This document shows positions 36,702-46,304 of a stretch of DNA of 64,000 nucleotides, one piece after another. Every line of letters begins with the position of its first letter. The first letter of the stretch is position 1. The position numbers were made by a program, and so were the translations under genes. The stretch comes from Candidatus Foliamicus numerosus (lineage in GTDB: Bacteria > Pseudomonadota > Gammaproteobacteria > Steroidobacterales > Foliamicaceae): the NCBI GenBank assembly GCA_028285945.1, contig JAPYNE010000026.1:1-64000 (forward strand), given 5' to 3'. The notes under the pieces were generated by a model. It had not been told where the DNA came from, made no database searches, and saw only the letters and a list, made by a program, of their open reading frames with translations.

Positions 36702-38243
36702 CTAAAGCGGGATATTGCCGTGCTTGCGCCAAGGATTGCGGAGGCGCTTGTCGCGCAGCATGGCGAACGAGCGGCACAAGTGGGCGCGGGTCAGGCGCGG
36801 CTCGATCACGTCGTCGATATAGCCGCGCCCCGCGGCCACGTAGGGATGGGCGAACTTGCGGCGGTATTCCTCGGTGCGGGCAGCGATTTTTCCGGGATCG
36901 CCCAAGTCCTCGCGGAAGATGATTTCCACCGCGCCCTGCGACCCCATCACCGCGATTTCGGCGCTGGGCCAAGCCAGGTTCACGTCGCCGCGCAGATGCT
37001 TCGACGACATGACGTCGTACGCGCCGCCATAGGCCTTCCGCGTGATCACTGTGACTTTGGGAACCGTGGCTTCCGCGTAGGCGTATAAAAGCTTGGCGCC
37101 GTGGCGGATGATGCCGCCGTATTCCTGCTGCGAACCCGGCATGAATCCGGGAACGTCCACCAGCGTGAGCAGCGGAATCGAGAACGCGTCGCAAAAACGC
37201 ACGAAGCGCGCGCCCTTCACCGACGCCTCGATGTCCAAGCAGCCCGCCAGCACGGCAGGCTGGTTGGCCACCACGCCCACCGTCTCGCCGCCAATGCGCA
37301 CAAAGCCGGTCACGATGTTGCGCGCATAGTCCGGCTGCATCTCGAAGAACTCGCCCTCGTCGGCCACCTTGTGGATCAGCTCCTTGATATCGTAGGGCTT
37401 GGCCGGATCGGCGGGCACCAAGCTGTTCAGCGACGGCTCCTCGCGCGCTTCGGGATCCTCGGTGGGACGCGCCGGAGCGCGCTCGCGGTTGCTGGAGGGC
37501 AGATAGCCCATCAGCAGGCGCGTCATGCGCAGCGCTTCCACATCGTCGTCGAAGGCCCGGTCGGCCACGCCTGATCGGGAGCTGTGGGTGTCGGCGCCGC
37601 CCAGCGCCTCGGCGGTGATCTCCTCGGCGGTCACTGTCTTCACCACATCGGGACCGGTCACGAACATGTACGAGGTGCCGCGCACCATGAAGATGAAGTC
37701 GGTGATGGCTGGCGAATACACCGCGCCGCCGGCGCAAGGCCCCATGACCAGCGAGAGCTGCGGCACCACGCCCGAGGCCAGCACGTTGCGCTGAAAGACT
37801 TCCGCGTAGCCTCCCAGCGAGGCCACGCCTTCCTGGATGCGCGCGCCCCCGGAATCGTTGAGTCCGATAACGGGGGCGCCCACCTTCATGGCCTGGTCCA
37901 TGACCTTGCAGATCTTGCGGGCGTTGGTTTCCGACAGCGAGCCCCCGAACACGGTGAAATCCTGGCTGAACACGAACACCAGCCGCCCGCTGATGCGGCC
38001 GTGGCCGGAGATCACGCCGTCGCCCGGCGTTTTCCGGCCGTCCATGCCGAAATCGGCGCAGCGATGCTCCACGAAGGCGTCCCATTCCCCGAAGCTGCCG
38101 TCGTCGAGCAAAACCTCCACGCGTTCCCGCGCGGTGAGCTTGCCCCTCTCATGCTGCCGCTTGACGCGCGCTTCGCCGCCGCCGGCGCGCGATGCGGCGC
38201 GCATGTCTTCAAGGCGCTTGAGCATCTTGGCGCGCTCACTCAT
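36702..38243 (-). CDS. pccB: Propionyl-CoA carboxylase beta subunit
   Basis: A protein of 513 residues from ATG 38243, the usual length of the carboxyltransferase subunit. It moves CO2 from biotin to propionyl-CoA. The N-terminal crotonase-like half has [37 protein letters not shown] and [19 protein letters not shown]. The C-terminal half has [20 protein letters not shown] and [19 protein letters not shown]. It overlaps the mutA stop by eight bases. The upstream in-frame extension to 38309 lies inside mutA and is not family-like. Confidence 0.95.
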   Translation of the reverse strand: MSERAKMLKRLEDMRAASRAGGGEARVKRQHERGKLTARERVEVLLDDGSFGEWDAFVEHRCADFGMDGRKTPGDGVISGHGRISGRLVFVFSQDFTVFGGSLSETNARKICKVMDQAMKVGAPVIGLNDSGGARIQEGVASLGGYAEVFQRNVLASGVVPQLSLVMGPCAGGAVYSPAITDFIFMVRGTSYMFVTGPDVVKTVTAEEITAEALGGADTHSSRSGVADRAFDDDVEALRMTRLLMGYLPSSNRERAPARPTEDPEAREEPSLNSLVPADPAKPYDIKELIHKVADEGEFFEMQPDYARNIVTGFVRIGGETVGVVANQPAVLAGCLDIEASVKGARFVRFCDAFSIPLLTLVDVPGFMPGSQQEYGGIIRHGAKLLYAYAEATVPKVTVITRKAYGGAYDVMSSKHLRGDVNLAWPSAEIAVMGSQGAVEIIFREDLGDPGKIAARTEEYRRKFAHPYVAAGRGYIDDVIEPRLTRAHLCRSFAMLRDKRLRNPWRKHGNIPL

Positions 38244-40401
38244 CGCCGGCGCCCTCCAGCAGCGACAGCATGTCGCCCGCAGCGGCGGTGATATTGGAAC
38301 CCGGCTCAAAAATCAGCGCCACGCCGGCCTTGCGCAGAGCCTCGCGATCCTGCTTGGGGATAATGCCGCCGATCACGACGCGCACATCGCCGGCGCCCTC
38401 GGCGCGCAGCGCCTCGATCATGCGCGGCGCCAGCTCGCGGTGCCCCGCCGCCAGCGAGGAAATGCCCACCAGATGCACGTCGTTCTCCACCGCTTGGCGC
38501 GCCACCTCCCCGGGTGTCTGAAACAGCGGCCCGATATCCACATCGAAGCCCAGATCGGCCAGCGCGGATGCCACCACCCGGGCACCGCGATCGTGCCCGT
38601 CCTGGCCCAGCTTGGCCACTAGGATCCGCGGGCGCCGCCCTTCCCGCACACCGAATTCGCGCACCCGGAGCTGAAGGGCGGCGAAGTCCTCGTCGTTGTC
38701 GTAGGAAGCCGCGTACACGCCGCTCACCATTTGCGACACCGCCCGGTGCCGGCCGAACACCTGCTCCAGCGCCAGCGATATCTCGCCCACCGTGGCGCGG
38801 AGGCGCACGGCCTCAAGGGCCGGCTCAACCAGGCCGGCGCCGCTCTGCCCGGCTGCCTTGCCGAGCGCCTCCAGCGATGCGCTGCAGGCGGCCTCGTCGC
38901 GCTGCGCGCGCACTTCGGCAATTCGCCGCAACTGGCTGTCGCGCACCTTGCGATTATCGATATCAAGCAGCTCCACCTCGGCCTCTTCCGCCACCTGGTA
39001 ACGGTTCACGCCCACCACCACGTCCTCGCTCCGTTCCACGCGCGCCTGGCGCCGCGCCGCCGCCTCCTCGATGCGGAGCTTGGGAACGCCCGCCTCGATG
39101 GCCCGGGTCATGCCGCCCAAGCCCTCCGCTTCGCGGATTAGTTCGCGGGCGCCGGCGGCCAGCGAGGCGGTCAGGCTCTCCACATAGTACGAACCTCCCA
39201 GGGGATCGGCAACACGGGCCACGCCGGTTTCCTCGCGCAAAACCAATTGGGTGTTGCGCGCAATATGCGCCGAGTGGTCGGTGGGCAGCGCCAGCGCCTC
39301 GTCGAAACTGTTGGTGTGCAGCGACTGGGTGCCGCCCAGCACGGCCGCCAAGGCTTCCACGGTTGTGCGGACCACGTTGTTGTAGGGGTCTTGGCTGGTC
39401 AGGCTCACGCCGGAAGTCTGGCAATGGGTGCGCAGCATGAGCGAGCGCGGATTGCGCGGCGCGAACCGCTCCTGGAGCAATTCCGACCACAAAAGGCGCG
39501 CGGCGCGCAGCTTGGCGGCTTCCATGAAGAAATTCATGCCGATGCCGAAAAAGAAACTCAAGCGCGGCGCGAACTCGTCCACCTCCAGGCCGGCGGCGAT
39601 GGCGGCGCGCACGTACTCCAGGCCGTCGGCCAGCGTGTAGCCCAGCTCTTGGACCGCGGTGGCGCCGGCCTCCAGCATGTGGTAGCCGGAAATGGAAATG
39701 GGATTGAAGCGCGGCATGTTGCGGGCGCTGAAAGCGATAATGTCGCCCACGATCCGCATCGACGGCGCGGGCGGATAAATATAGGTGTTGCGGACCATGA
39801 ACTCTTTGAGGATGTCGTTCTGCATGGTGCCGGCCAGCTGCCCGAGCTTCGCCCCCTGCTCCTCGGCGGCCACGATATACATGGCCAGCACCGGCAGCAC
39901 CGCGCCGTTCATGGTCATGGACACCGACATGCGCTCAAGCGATATGCCGTCGAACAGGCGCTTCATGTCCTCCACGGAATCGATGGCCACGCCCGCCTTG
40001 CCCACATCGCCGAGCGCGCGCGGGTGGTCCGAGTCGTAGCCGCGGTGGGTGGGCAAATCGAAGGCGACGCTGAGGCCCGTCTGGCCCGCCGCGATATTGC
40101 GCTTATAAAACGCGTTCGAGTCCTCGGCGGTGGAAAAACCCGAGTACTGGCGCACGGTCCAGGGGCGTCCCGCATACATCGTGGCGCGCGGCCCGCGCAC
40201 ATAAGGCGGCGCGCCGGGCAGCGCATGCACATGCTCCAGCCCCTCTAAGTCCTCGGCGGTATAAAGCGGCTTCACCGGAATGCCTTCCGGCGTGTCCCAA
40301 ATCAGGCTGTCCGCATCGGCGCCCTTAAGCTCCTTCTGCGCCCGGGCCGCCCATTCAGGCGGAAAGCGGTGGCTCGGCTTGTTCGTTTCGCCGGTCTTCA
40401 T
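38236..40401 (-). CDS. mutA: Methylmalonyl-CoA mutase, catalytic subunit
   Basis: A protein of 721 residues, consistent with the homodimeric-type large subunit. The N-terminal TIM barrel has [37 protein letters not shown] and [19 protein letters not shown]. The C-terminal B12 domain has [13 protein letters not shown] (DxHxxG, about residue 600), [11 protein letters not shown] and [11 protein letters not shown]. It rearranges (R)-methylmalonyl-CoA to succinyl-CoA with adenosylcobalamin. No small subunit gene is present and none is needed by this type. It leads the operon pccB-pccA-meaB/epimerase. No cobalamin riboswitch is visible upstream. Confidence 0.96.
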   Translation of the reverse strand: MKTGETNKPSHRFPPEWAARAQKELKGADADSLIWDTPEGIPVKPLYTAEDLEGLEHVHALPGAPPYVRGPRATMYAGRPWTVRQYSGFSTAEDSNAFYKRNIAAGQTGLSVAFDLPTHRGYDSDHPRALGDVGKAGVAIDSVEDMKRLFDGISLERMSVSMTMNGAVLPVLAMYIVAAEEQGAKLGQLAGTMQNDILKEFMVRNTYIYPPAPSMRIVGDIIAFSARNMPRFNPISISGYHMLEAGATAVQELGYTLADGLEYVRAAIAAGLEVDEFAPRLSFFFGIGMNFFMEAAKLRAARLLWSELLQERFAPRNPRSLMLRTHCQTSGVSLTSQDPYNNVVRTTVEALAAVLGGTQSLHTNSFDEALALPTDHSAHIARNTQLVLREETGVARVADPLGGSYYVESLTASLAAGARELIREAEGLGGMTRAIEAGVPKLRIEEAAARRQARVERSEDVVVGVNRYQVAEEAEVELLDIDNRKVRDSQLRRIAEVRAQRDEAACSASLEALGKAAGQSGAGLVEPALEAVRLRATVGEISLALEQVFGRHRAVSQMVSGVYAASYDNDEDFAALQLRVREFGVREGRRPRILVAKLGQDGHDRGARVVASALADLGFDVDIGPLFQTPGEVARQAVENDVHLVGISSLAAGHRELAPRMIEALRAEGAGDVRVVIGGIIPKQDREALRKAGVALIFEPGSNITAAAGDMLSLLEGAGDE

Positions 40402-40451
40402 TCGGCTATAGGGAGGTGTTGATTCGGCGGAAAAAGGGCAGTATAGCCCGC

Positions 40452-41450
40452 ATGCGGATTGCGATCATTGGCGTGGGCGGTGTGGGCGGCTGCCTAGGGG
40501 CAGCGCTGCTGCGGGCCGGCCACGATGTGCTGTTCGTGGCCCGCGGCAAAAATGCGCGGGCCTTGCAGCGCCGGGGTCTCGCCGTCCGGCATGTGCTTGA
40601 AGGACCCGGCGCCGGACCGGCCCGCGGTGCCTCGGAGCCTGCGGGCGCAGAGCGTTCGAGCGGCGCCGGCGGCTCGTTCGTCCAGCGGCGCATCAACGTG
40701 GTTGCGAACCCCGGCGGGGAGGCGCCCGCCGAAGCCGTGCTGCTATGCATGAAGTGCTACGACCTCATCGAGGCGGTGCAAACGCACGCCGCATGGCTCG
40801 CCGCCTGCGGCAGCGTCATCACGTTGCAAAACGGCCTGGATGCCCCGCGAACCGCCGTCGAGCGGCTTCCTGAGGGGAAAGTGGCGGGCGGAACCGTTCA
40901 GGTGGTGGCGAAGCTGCTTGATCCCGGCATTATCCTGCGCGAAGGCGACACGCTGCACATCAACCTGGCCAGGCCGGACGGCGAGATCACCGAACGGCTA
41001 CAGCGGCTTCGCACGGCGCTGGCCGCCGCCGAAATCACGAGCGACCTTCACCGCAACATGCAAACCATGCTATGGATGAAATTCCTCATGGTGGCCTGCT
41101 CCAGCTCCATCAACGTGGCCATGCGCAGCGGCTTCGACGCCATGGCCAGCAACCCCGCCATGCCTTGGCTATTGGACATCGCCATGCAGGAAGCCCTAGC
41201 CGTGGCGCACGCGCTGGCCGTGCCCTTGCCGGCCGACATCGAAGCGCGAACCCGCGCCGCTCTGCGCAAGGTATTCGCCCACGGCGGCAAGGCCTCTCTG
41301 CTCACCGATCTCGAATGCGGCCGCCCGCTGGAACTCGAATGGCTGTCCGGCGCCCTCCACCGCATGGGCGAACAAGCCGGCGTGCCCACCCCCCTGCACA
41401 CCGCCATCTACCGCAAGCTGCTCCCATTCGCCGCCAGCGAACGCCACTAA
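40452..41450 (+). CDS. panE: 2-dehydropantoate 2-reductase-like protein
   Basis: A protein of 332 residues of the ApbA/PanE family. The N-terminal Rossmann motif is [39 protein letters not shown] follows, and [17 protein letters not shown] is the family's central mark. The C-terminal helical domain has [18 protein letters not shown] with the catalytic Lys, and [22 protein letters not shown]. It would reduce ketopantoate to pantoate with NADPH on the route to CoA, though many relatives act on other 2-oxo acids. ATG 40452 gives the proper fold start. It is divergent from mutA with a 50-base gap. Confidence 0.83.
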   Translation: MRIAIIGVGGVGGCLGAALLRAGHDVLFVARGKNARALQRRGLAVRHVLEGPGAGPARGASEPAGAERSSGAGGSFVQRRINVVANPGGEAPAEAVLLCMKCYDLIEAVQTHAAWLAACGSVITLQNGLDAPRTAVERLPEGKVAGGTVQVVAKLLDPGIILREGDTLHINLARPDGEITERLQRLRTALAAAEITSDLHRNMQTMLWMKFLMVACSSSINVAMRSGFDAMASNPAMPWLLDIAMQEALAVAHALAVPLPADIEARTRAALRKVFAHGGKASLLTDLECGRPLELEWLSGALHRMGEQAGVPTPLHTAIYRKLLPFAASERH

Positions 41451-41580
41451 GGCGCGGCGAGCGTATCAATGCCGGCTGCCCGCGCGGCAGACGCGAGTTC
41501 GGACACCTTGCGCAGGCGCTGCGACGGCTCGCCGATATGAATGGCGCAGGCGCTCGCTCGCTGTAAGATTGACTGCGGAC

Positions 41581-43164
41581 ATGATGGGATTGAATAGCAT
41601 TCGGTGGGCTTTGGCGGCGCTGCTGCTGGTTGCGCTTGCGGCGCCGGAATCACAAGCGGGCGTGCTGCGGCGCGGCACCAACGACGAGCTGCCCACGTTC
41701 GACCCGCAGTACTTGGTGGGCAACTCCGCCGGGGCCATCATGTACGACCTCTTCGAGGGCCTCGTTTCGCGGGCCCCGGATGCCAGCGTGGTGCCGGCCA
41801 TCGCCGAAAGCTGGAGCATTTCCGAGGATGGCACGGTGTACACCTTCCGGCTCAAGGAGACGGCCAGGTGGTCGGACGGACGAGCCATTAGCGCCGGCGA
41901 TTTCGTTTATTCCTTCAAGCGGATGCTTAATCCGCAGTCCGGCACCCGCGGCGCCAGCGCCCTGTTCCCGGTGCTCAATGCGACAGCCATCTCCCTGGGC
42001 GAAAAGCCGCTGGACTCGCTGGGCGTGAGGGCGCTTGATCCGCGAACGCTGGAAATCACGCTGGAAGGCCCGGCGCCCTACTTCATCAGCCTGCTGGCCT
42101 CCTACAGCAACGCGCCGGTGCCCGCGCACGTGATCGAGGAGCACGGCAGAAAGTGGACGCAGCCGGGCGTGATGGCGACCAGCGGCGCCTACATGCTCAA
42201 CAAAGTGGTCACCAACACCTACTACCAGTTGGTCAGGAATCCGCACTACCACGCGGCCGGCACGGTGGCCATCGACGAGGTGATCTACTACCCGGTTCCG
42301 TCGCCCGCCACGTCGCTGAAGCGCTATCTAGCCGGGGAGCTGGACGTGATTCTCAATATCCCGTTCAACCAGTACGACACGCTGCGGCGAACCCGGCCTC
42401 AAGAATTCCAGCTGGCGCGCGGCATAGGGCTGGGCTACCTGTCGGTGAACAACACTCTGCCGCCGTTCGACGATGTGCGGGTGCGCAAGGCGCTTTCGCT
42501 GGCCATCGACCGCGGCGTGATCGTGGATAAGCTGCTCAAGACCGGCGAGGAGCAGGCCTGGTCGGTTGTGCCCACGACGGTATGGGACCGTCCGGCGGCG
42601 CCTCCGGCGCACGCCGCCATGAGCCAAGCCGAACGGCTGGCCGAGGCCCGGCGGCTGCTGGCCGAGGCCGGCTTTAATAAAGGCAACCCGCTGCGATTCA
42701 CCTTCCTGTTCTCCCCGGTGGAGAAGGACCGCCGCCTGGCGGTGGCTTACCGCGCCATGTGGAAGCGGGCCGGGGTGGAGGCGGAGCTGGAGACCGTGGG
42801 CATGCGGGCACTGATGAAGAAGGCGGCCGAGAAGGAATATCAGGTCATGCGGCTGTCCTACTACGCCATTTTCGACGACCCGGTGTCGTTCTTCGCGCTG
42901 ATTGCCGGCAACAGCTTCAGGAACTATTCCGGCTACGCCAATGCCGAAATCGACCGGCAGCTGGCCGTGGCCGACACCATTCGCTCGGAAGAGGAACGAA
43001 CCGCCTATTTGCGCGACATCGAACGGCAGGTGATGAAGGACTTCCCCGTGATCCCCTCGCATTTCCAGTCCCGGGCTTTTCTAGTGAACAAGCGCGTGCA
43101 AGGCTGGACCAACTCCCCCGCGCCGAAGATGGCCAAGGACCTGCGGCTCGCCCCAAGCCCTTAG
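41581..43164 (+). CDS. Peptide ABC transporter periplasmic binding protein (OppA/DppA type)
   Basis: A protein of 527 residues of the SBP_bac_5 family. The signal peptide IRWALAALLLVALAAPESQAG is Sec-type with no lipobox Cys. LRRGTNDELPTFDPQYL, IMYDLFEGLVSRA, AESWSISEDGTVYTFRLKE, ARWSDGRAISAGDFVYSFKR and LSVNNTLPPFDDVRVRKALS are typical OppA segments. It would capture oligopeptides for the permeases encoded 2.2 kb further on. The 321-base stretch 43165-43485 after it holds two palindromic elements. Confidence 0.88.
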   Translation: MMGLNSIRWALAALLLVALAAPESQAGVLRRGTNDELPTFDPQYLVGNSAGAIMYDLFEGLVSRAPDASVVPAIAESWSISEDGTVYTFRLKETARWSDGRAISAGDFVYSFKRMLNPQSGTRGASALFPVLNATAISLGEKPLDSLGVRALDPRTLEITLEGPAPYFISLLASYSNAPVPAHVIEEHGRKWTQPGVMATSGAYMLNKVVTNTYYQLVRNPHYHAAGTVAIDEVIYYPVPSPATSLKRYLAGELDVILNIPFNQYDTLRRTRPQEFQLARGIGLGYLSVNNTLPPFDDVRVRKALSLAIDRGVIVDKLLKTGEEQAWSVVPTTVWDRPAAPPAHAAMSQAERLAEARRLLAEAGFNKGNPLRFTFLFSPVEKDRRLAVAYRAMWKRAGVEAELETVGMRALMKKAAEKEYQVMRLSYYAIFDDPVSFFALIAGNSFRNYSGYANAEIDRQLAVADTIRSEEERTAYLRDIERQVMKDFPVIPSHFQSRAFLVNKRVQGWTNSPAPKMAKDLRLAPSP

Positions 43165-43200
43165 CACGATGCCGCAAATCCCCGCGCTGCGCCCGCTGAA

Positions 43201-43306
43201 GCCCTACGCATGCCCCTGCCTCGCGGGAGCTTCGGCGGCAGGAGCCGCCGCCGAGCCCCATGGATGGGTTCATGCGTCTCCCGCGAGGCGGGGGCATGCG
43301 TAGGGC
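43201..43306. repeat. Palindromic dispersed element, copy 6
   Basis: Arms 43201-43229 and 43278-43306 are inverted over 29 bases with one mismatch. The core (minus orientation) has CCATGGATGGGTTCATGCGT, the reverse of the family core, and a perfect inner hairpin CGGCGGC/GCCGCCG at 43233-43250. It lies 37 bases after the binding-protein stop, and copy 7 follows after another 36 bases. Confidence 0.88.
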
Positions 43307-43342
43307 AAGGACAAGCACAAGTGCAACATGCGGACTAGCCCT

Positions 43343-43452
43343 AGCTCGCTTCGCTGCCGCCTTCCCCGAAGACGCCGGCAAGCGCATCCTTGCGGGCTCT
43401 GCGGCGACGTCCTGCCGCCGAAGCTCCGGGGAAGGCGGCAGCGAAGCGAGCT
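43343..43452. repeat. Palindromic dispersed element, copy 7 (divergent core)
   Basis: Arms 43343-43368 and 43427-43452 are perfect 26-base inverted repeats. The core keeps the plan AGACGC, small hairpin (GCAAG/CTTGC), then GCGGC/GCCGC around GACGTCCT, but has lost the CATGAACCC sequence, so it is a third subfamily. AAATATGCGGG just downstream (43465-43475) resembles the companion motif in reverse. Confidence 0.75.
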
Positions 43453-43485
43453 TCAGCGGAGGGGAAATATGCGGGTTGGCCGGCT

Positions 43486-44400
43486 GTGACAGAAGGCGCA
43501 CGGCGCTCGCCCGGCGATCTGTTCGTGGTGTTGAACGAGATCGACCAGAGCCATATCGACTACCGCAAAGGCATTTCGGGGCAGTGCCGGATCATGCATT
43601 ACGACCGGGACTTCAATCCCAAAGGCGAGCTTCGAACCGGCGAAGAGGGAATGCTGGTGGGCCTGCTCTACAACCCCAACGACCGGCGCCTTTACGCCAC
43701 CAACCCGCAGCTTAACAGCCTCCTGGCCTGCGACCCGTCCGGCGCGCAAGAGTGGCGGCCGCTCGCAGGCGGCTACCTGCCGCGGCGCCGTTACGGGAAC
43801 ATGGCGCTGGCGGGCAACGGCGACATCGTGATCGGCGTTCACTCGCTCTACGGCGCGGCGGTGGAGGACGAGCACAGCGACGGCAAGCTGATCCGCTTCA
43901 ATCCGCAAGCCGAAGCAGTGCGTTTTTTCGACGTTGAAATCGACGGCGGGCGCGGCGGCCGGCACTGCGTGAGCAACCTGGCCCTGGCCGCCGACGATGC
44001 GACCGTCTATTACGTGTCGGAAGCCGGCCGGCGGGTTTGCCGCTACGACACGGGAGCGCGCCGCCAGCTTGCCGATTTCCTCGCCTTCGGCGACGGCGGC
44101 GAAGCCATGCGCACCTACGGCCTCGGCCTGCTTCCCGGCGGCGAGGTGCTCATGGCCTGCGGCTCCGGCGCCGTGCTGCTCAGCCCTAGCGGCGATATCG
44201 CCAGAACCTACGACGCGCCTTTCGACAGCGGCTGGACCCGCGCCCAGCCCGCCCTCGACGGCAAGCACTTCTACCTGAGCAACTTCCTGCACGGCCTCCT
44301 GCAACGCCGCAACATCGCCACCGGAGAAGTAACAGCCGCACTCAACACCGGCCTCAAATGCTCCCTCCTAAGCCTCGCGGAATGCCCGCCCGCCCCCTGA
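43486..44400 (+). CDS. Beta-propeller-like protein of unknown function
   Basis: A protein of 304 residues, starting at GTG 43486. Repeated strand units of the type LLYNPNDRRLYATNPQLNSL, VSNLALAADDATVYYVSEAG, RTYGLGLLPGGEVLMACGSG and RAQPALDGKHFYLSNFLHG fit a beta-propeller of the YncE/SMP-30 kind. No signal peptide is seen with this start. In-frame starts further upstream fall inside palindromic element copy 7, so the 5' end is uncertain. It sits between the peptide-binding protein and the permease genes, on the same strand. The substrate or partner is unknown. Confidence 0.65.
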   Translation: MTEGARRSPGDLFVVLNEIDQSHIDYRKGISGQCRIMHYDRDFNPKGELRTGEEGMLVGLLYNPNDRRLYATNPQLNSLLACDPSGAQEWRPLAGGYLPRRRYGNMALAGNGDIVIGVHSLYGAAVEDEHSDGKLIRFNPQAEAVRFFDVEIDGGRGGRHCVSNLALAADDATVYYVSEAGRRVCRYDTGARRQLADFLAFGDGGEAMRTYGLGLLPGGEVLMACGSGAVLLSPSGDIARTYDAPFDSGWTRAQPALDGKHFYLSNFLHGLLQRRNIATGEVTAALNTGLKCSLLSLAECPPAP

Positions 44401-44512
44401 TACATCAACAACGACCACGAGCGCAGGCCACAAGTGTGCGCCGGCGGCGGAAATCCTATTCAGCGGCTCGCTGGATAGGGCGATGGTTGAGACCAAGCCG
44501 TCGGATGCAAGC

Positions 44513-44935
44513 TCATGAGGAATCCTGCGCGCCGAGCAATTGGACAATGCCTTGGTTCCCGACGCGGCGGGCCGCGCGGGCATCGGCTGTTAGCCACACG
44601 CCGTTTGTGAGGGCGGCGAGCGCCGCATAGATCGCGTCGTAGCCGGATAGGTTCCACTTGATGGCGAAGTCCGCCGCCAAGGCCAGCAGCTCGTGCCCGT
44701 TGCCGACCCGATGCCAGCCCAGCGCCTCCACCAGCGCAAGCGCCTCCTTTACCGGGACGGGCTCCCTCAGGGACAGGCGGCAGAGCACGGCCAGCAATTC
44801 GTTCATGAACAGTTCCGGCACGGCGTAAGCCGATGGATCGCGCTCGATCGCGTCGAGCACCTGCTCCGCCTCTGCGCCAAGCGGCTCATTTCGGACAAAC
44901 CACTTGATCGCCACCGAGGCGTCAACAACGATCAC
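44513..44935 (-). CDS. vapC: VapC-type PIN-domain ribonuclease toxin
   Basis: A protein of 140 residues with the PIN fold. VVDASVAIKWFV carries the first acidic residue, PELFMNELLAVL the Glu, and LSGYDAIYAALAALTNGVWLTADA the two C-terminal Asp residues (YDAxYxALA and TADAR). Four acidic residues are thus in place for Mg-dependent RNA cleavage. The start overlaps the antitoxin stop by four bases (ATGA), the normal order for VapBC. It is antisense to the surrounding transporter genes. Confidence 0.88.
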   Translation of the reverse strand: MIVVDASVAIKWFVRNEPLGAEAEQVLDAIERDPSAYAVPELFMNELLAVLCRLSLREPVPVKEALALVEALGWHRVGNGHELLALAADFAIKWNLSGYDAIYAALAALTNGVWLTADARAARRVGNQGIVQLLGAQDSS

Positions 44936-45195
44936 GAGCGCAGGGCGCGGAGGATATCGAGAGTCGTGCCTGCGGCCGGAGGGTCGAACTGGATTTGCTT
45001 GATGCGCGCAACCACCTGGCGGCGTTGCTCGTCAGCCTCTTGGTCAACGAAACGCTCGCGATAATCTTTCAAGCTCACGAGCGCGGCCACGGGCGTGCGC
45101 CGGCGGCATACCATGATGGGGGCGCCGTTGCGTTCCAAGCGATCAAGCACCGTCCCCAGCGACTGGCGAAGTTCCAAGGCGTTAACAGTGTCCAT
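44932..45195 (-). CDS. Phd/YefM-type antitoxin
   Basis: A protein of 87 residues from ATG 45195. TVNALELRQSLGTVLDRL matches the Phd/YefM DNA-binding N-terminus (xVNxxELRxxLxxLLdrV), followed by APIMVCRRRTPVAALVSLKDY. The C-terminal tail would neutralise the PIN toxin. ATG 45210 and the GTG-type start at 45234 are alternatives, but a promoter TTGACA-17-TATGTT covers 45206-45234 and would place the transcript start just before 45195. The antitoxin probably represses this promoter. Confidence 0.8.
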   Translation of the reverse strand: MDTVNALELRQSLGTVLDRLERNGAPIMVCRRRTPVAALVSLKDYRERFVDQEADEQRRQVVARIKQIQFDPPAAGTTLDILRALRS

Positions 45196-45205
45196 AGTGA
45201 TGTGC

Positions 45206-45234
45206 AACATATTACCTGCACAGTTTAGTGTCAA
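45206..45234 (-). promoter_or_regulatory. Promoter of the toxin-antitoxin pair
   Basis: On the minus strand a perfect TTGACA (45234-45229) is followed after 17 bases by TATGTT (45211-45206). The predicted start lies near 45199, only a few bases before ATG 45195, so the antitoxin mRNA may be almost leaderless. Confidence 0.5.
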
Positions 45235-45380
45235 GAGTCAAATGTGTCGTGAATCTGAATGCTCCCTTGCGGGCCACGCTCTTTCGCTTTACCGTTGCCA
45301 ACCACCGACGATAGGAAGTTGAACGGCTTGCATGACAAGAAACGCAGCGGACTCGCGGCCGGCCGGCGGCGGATAGCGGG

Positions 45381-46304
45381 GTGCTGAGGTATGCGCTGAA
45401 ACGGCTGGTGGTGGCGGCGCCCACGCTGTTCGTGATTATTACGGTTTCATTTTTTCTGATCCGGGTTGCGCCGGGCGGGCCGTTCGACCTGATCCCGAAT
45501 ATAGACCCGGCGGCGGCGGAGAATCTTCGCAAAGCCTACGATCTGGACAAGCCGCTGCTGGAGCAGTACGGCAACTACTTGGCGAAGCTAGCCCGGGGCG
45601 ACTTGGGGCCGTCGCTGGCCTACCGCGACCGGAACGTGGCCGAACTGATCGCCGAAGGGCTGCCGGTGAGCGCGCAGCTAGGGCTGACGGCCATATTGCT
45701 GGGCTTGTTCGGAGGAATGCTGTGCGGAATCGCGGCCGCGCTGCGCAAAAACTCGGCGGCGGATTTCACGGTCATGGCGATCGCCATGGCCGGCGTGGCC
45801 ATTCCAACCTTCGTGACCGCGCCGCTGCTCACGCTGTTCTTCGGCCTGCATCTGGGCTGGCTGCCCATTTCCGGCTGGAGCAACGGCCAGTTCACGCACA
45901 TCATCCTGCCGGTGGTGGCGCTGGCGCTGCCCGCGATGGCGGGCATTGCGCGGATCACCCGCGGCTCGATGCTGGAGTCGCTGAGCGCCGACCACGTCCG
46001 CACGGCGCGCGCCAAGGGCCTGCCGGAATGGAAGGTGGTCGTCCGGCATGCGCTGCGGCCCGCCTGCATGCCGGTGGTCAGCTACTTAGGGCCGGCCATC
46101 GCCGGCGCCATGACCGGCTCGGTGGTGATCGAAACCATCTTCGGCCTGCCCGGCATCGGACGCGCCTTCGTTGAAGGCGCCCTCAACCGCGACTACTCGC
46201 TGATCCTGGGCATCGTGATCGTGTACGCCACGCTCATCATCCTGCTCAACCTGCTGGCGGACATGATCTACGGCTGGCTGGACCCCAGGGTTCGCCCGCA
46301 GTGA
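45381..46304 (+). CDS. Peptide ABC transporter permease (OppB type)
   Basis: A protein of 307 residues (GTG start) with six hydrophobic segments. The N-terminus LRYALKRLVVAAPTLFVIITVSFFLIRVAPGGPFD is the typical OppB/DppB beginning. The cytoplasmic EAA loop is HVRTARAKGLPEWKVVVRHALRPA, and GSVVIETIFGLPGIGRAFVEGALNRDY follows. It forms the inner-membrane channel with the next gene, which it overlaps by four bases. The 170-base gap upstream (45211-45380) holds the toxin-antitoxin promoter. Confidence 0.93.
   Translation: MLRYALKRLVVAAPTLFVIITVSFFLIRVAPGGPFDLIPNIDPAAAENLRKAYDLDKPLLEQYGNYLAKLARGDLGPSLAYRDRNVAELIAEGLPVSAQLGLTAILLGLFGGMLCGIAAALRKNSAADFTVMAIAMAGVAIPTFVTAPLLTLFFGLHLGWLPISGWSNGQFTHIILPVVALALPAMAGIARITRGSMLESLSADHVRTARAKGLPEWKVVVRHALRPACMPVVSYLGPAIAGAMTGSVVIETIFGLPGIGRAFVEGALNRDYSLILGIVIVYATLIILLNLLADMIYGWLDPRVRPQ

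Noticed and set aside
40402..40451. Cobalamin riboswitch upstream of the B12-dependent mutase
   Set aside because: The divergent gap is only 50 bases and has no B12-box-like sequence.
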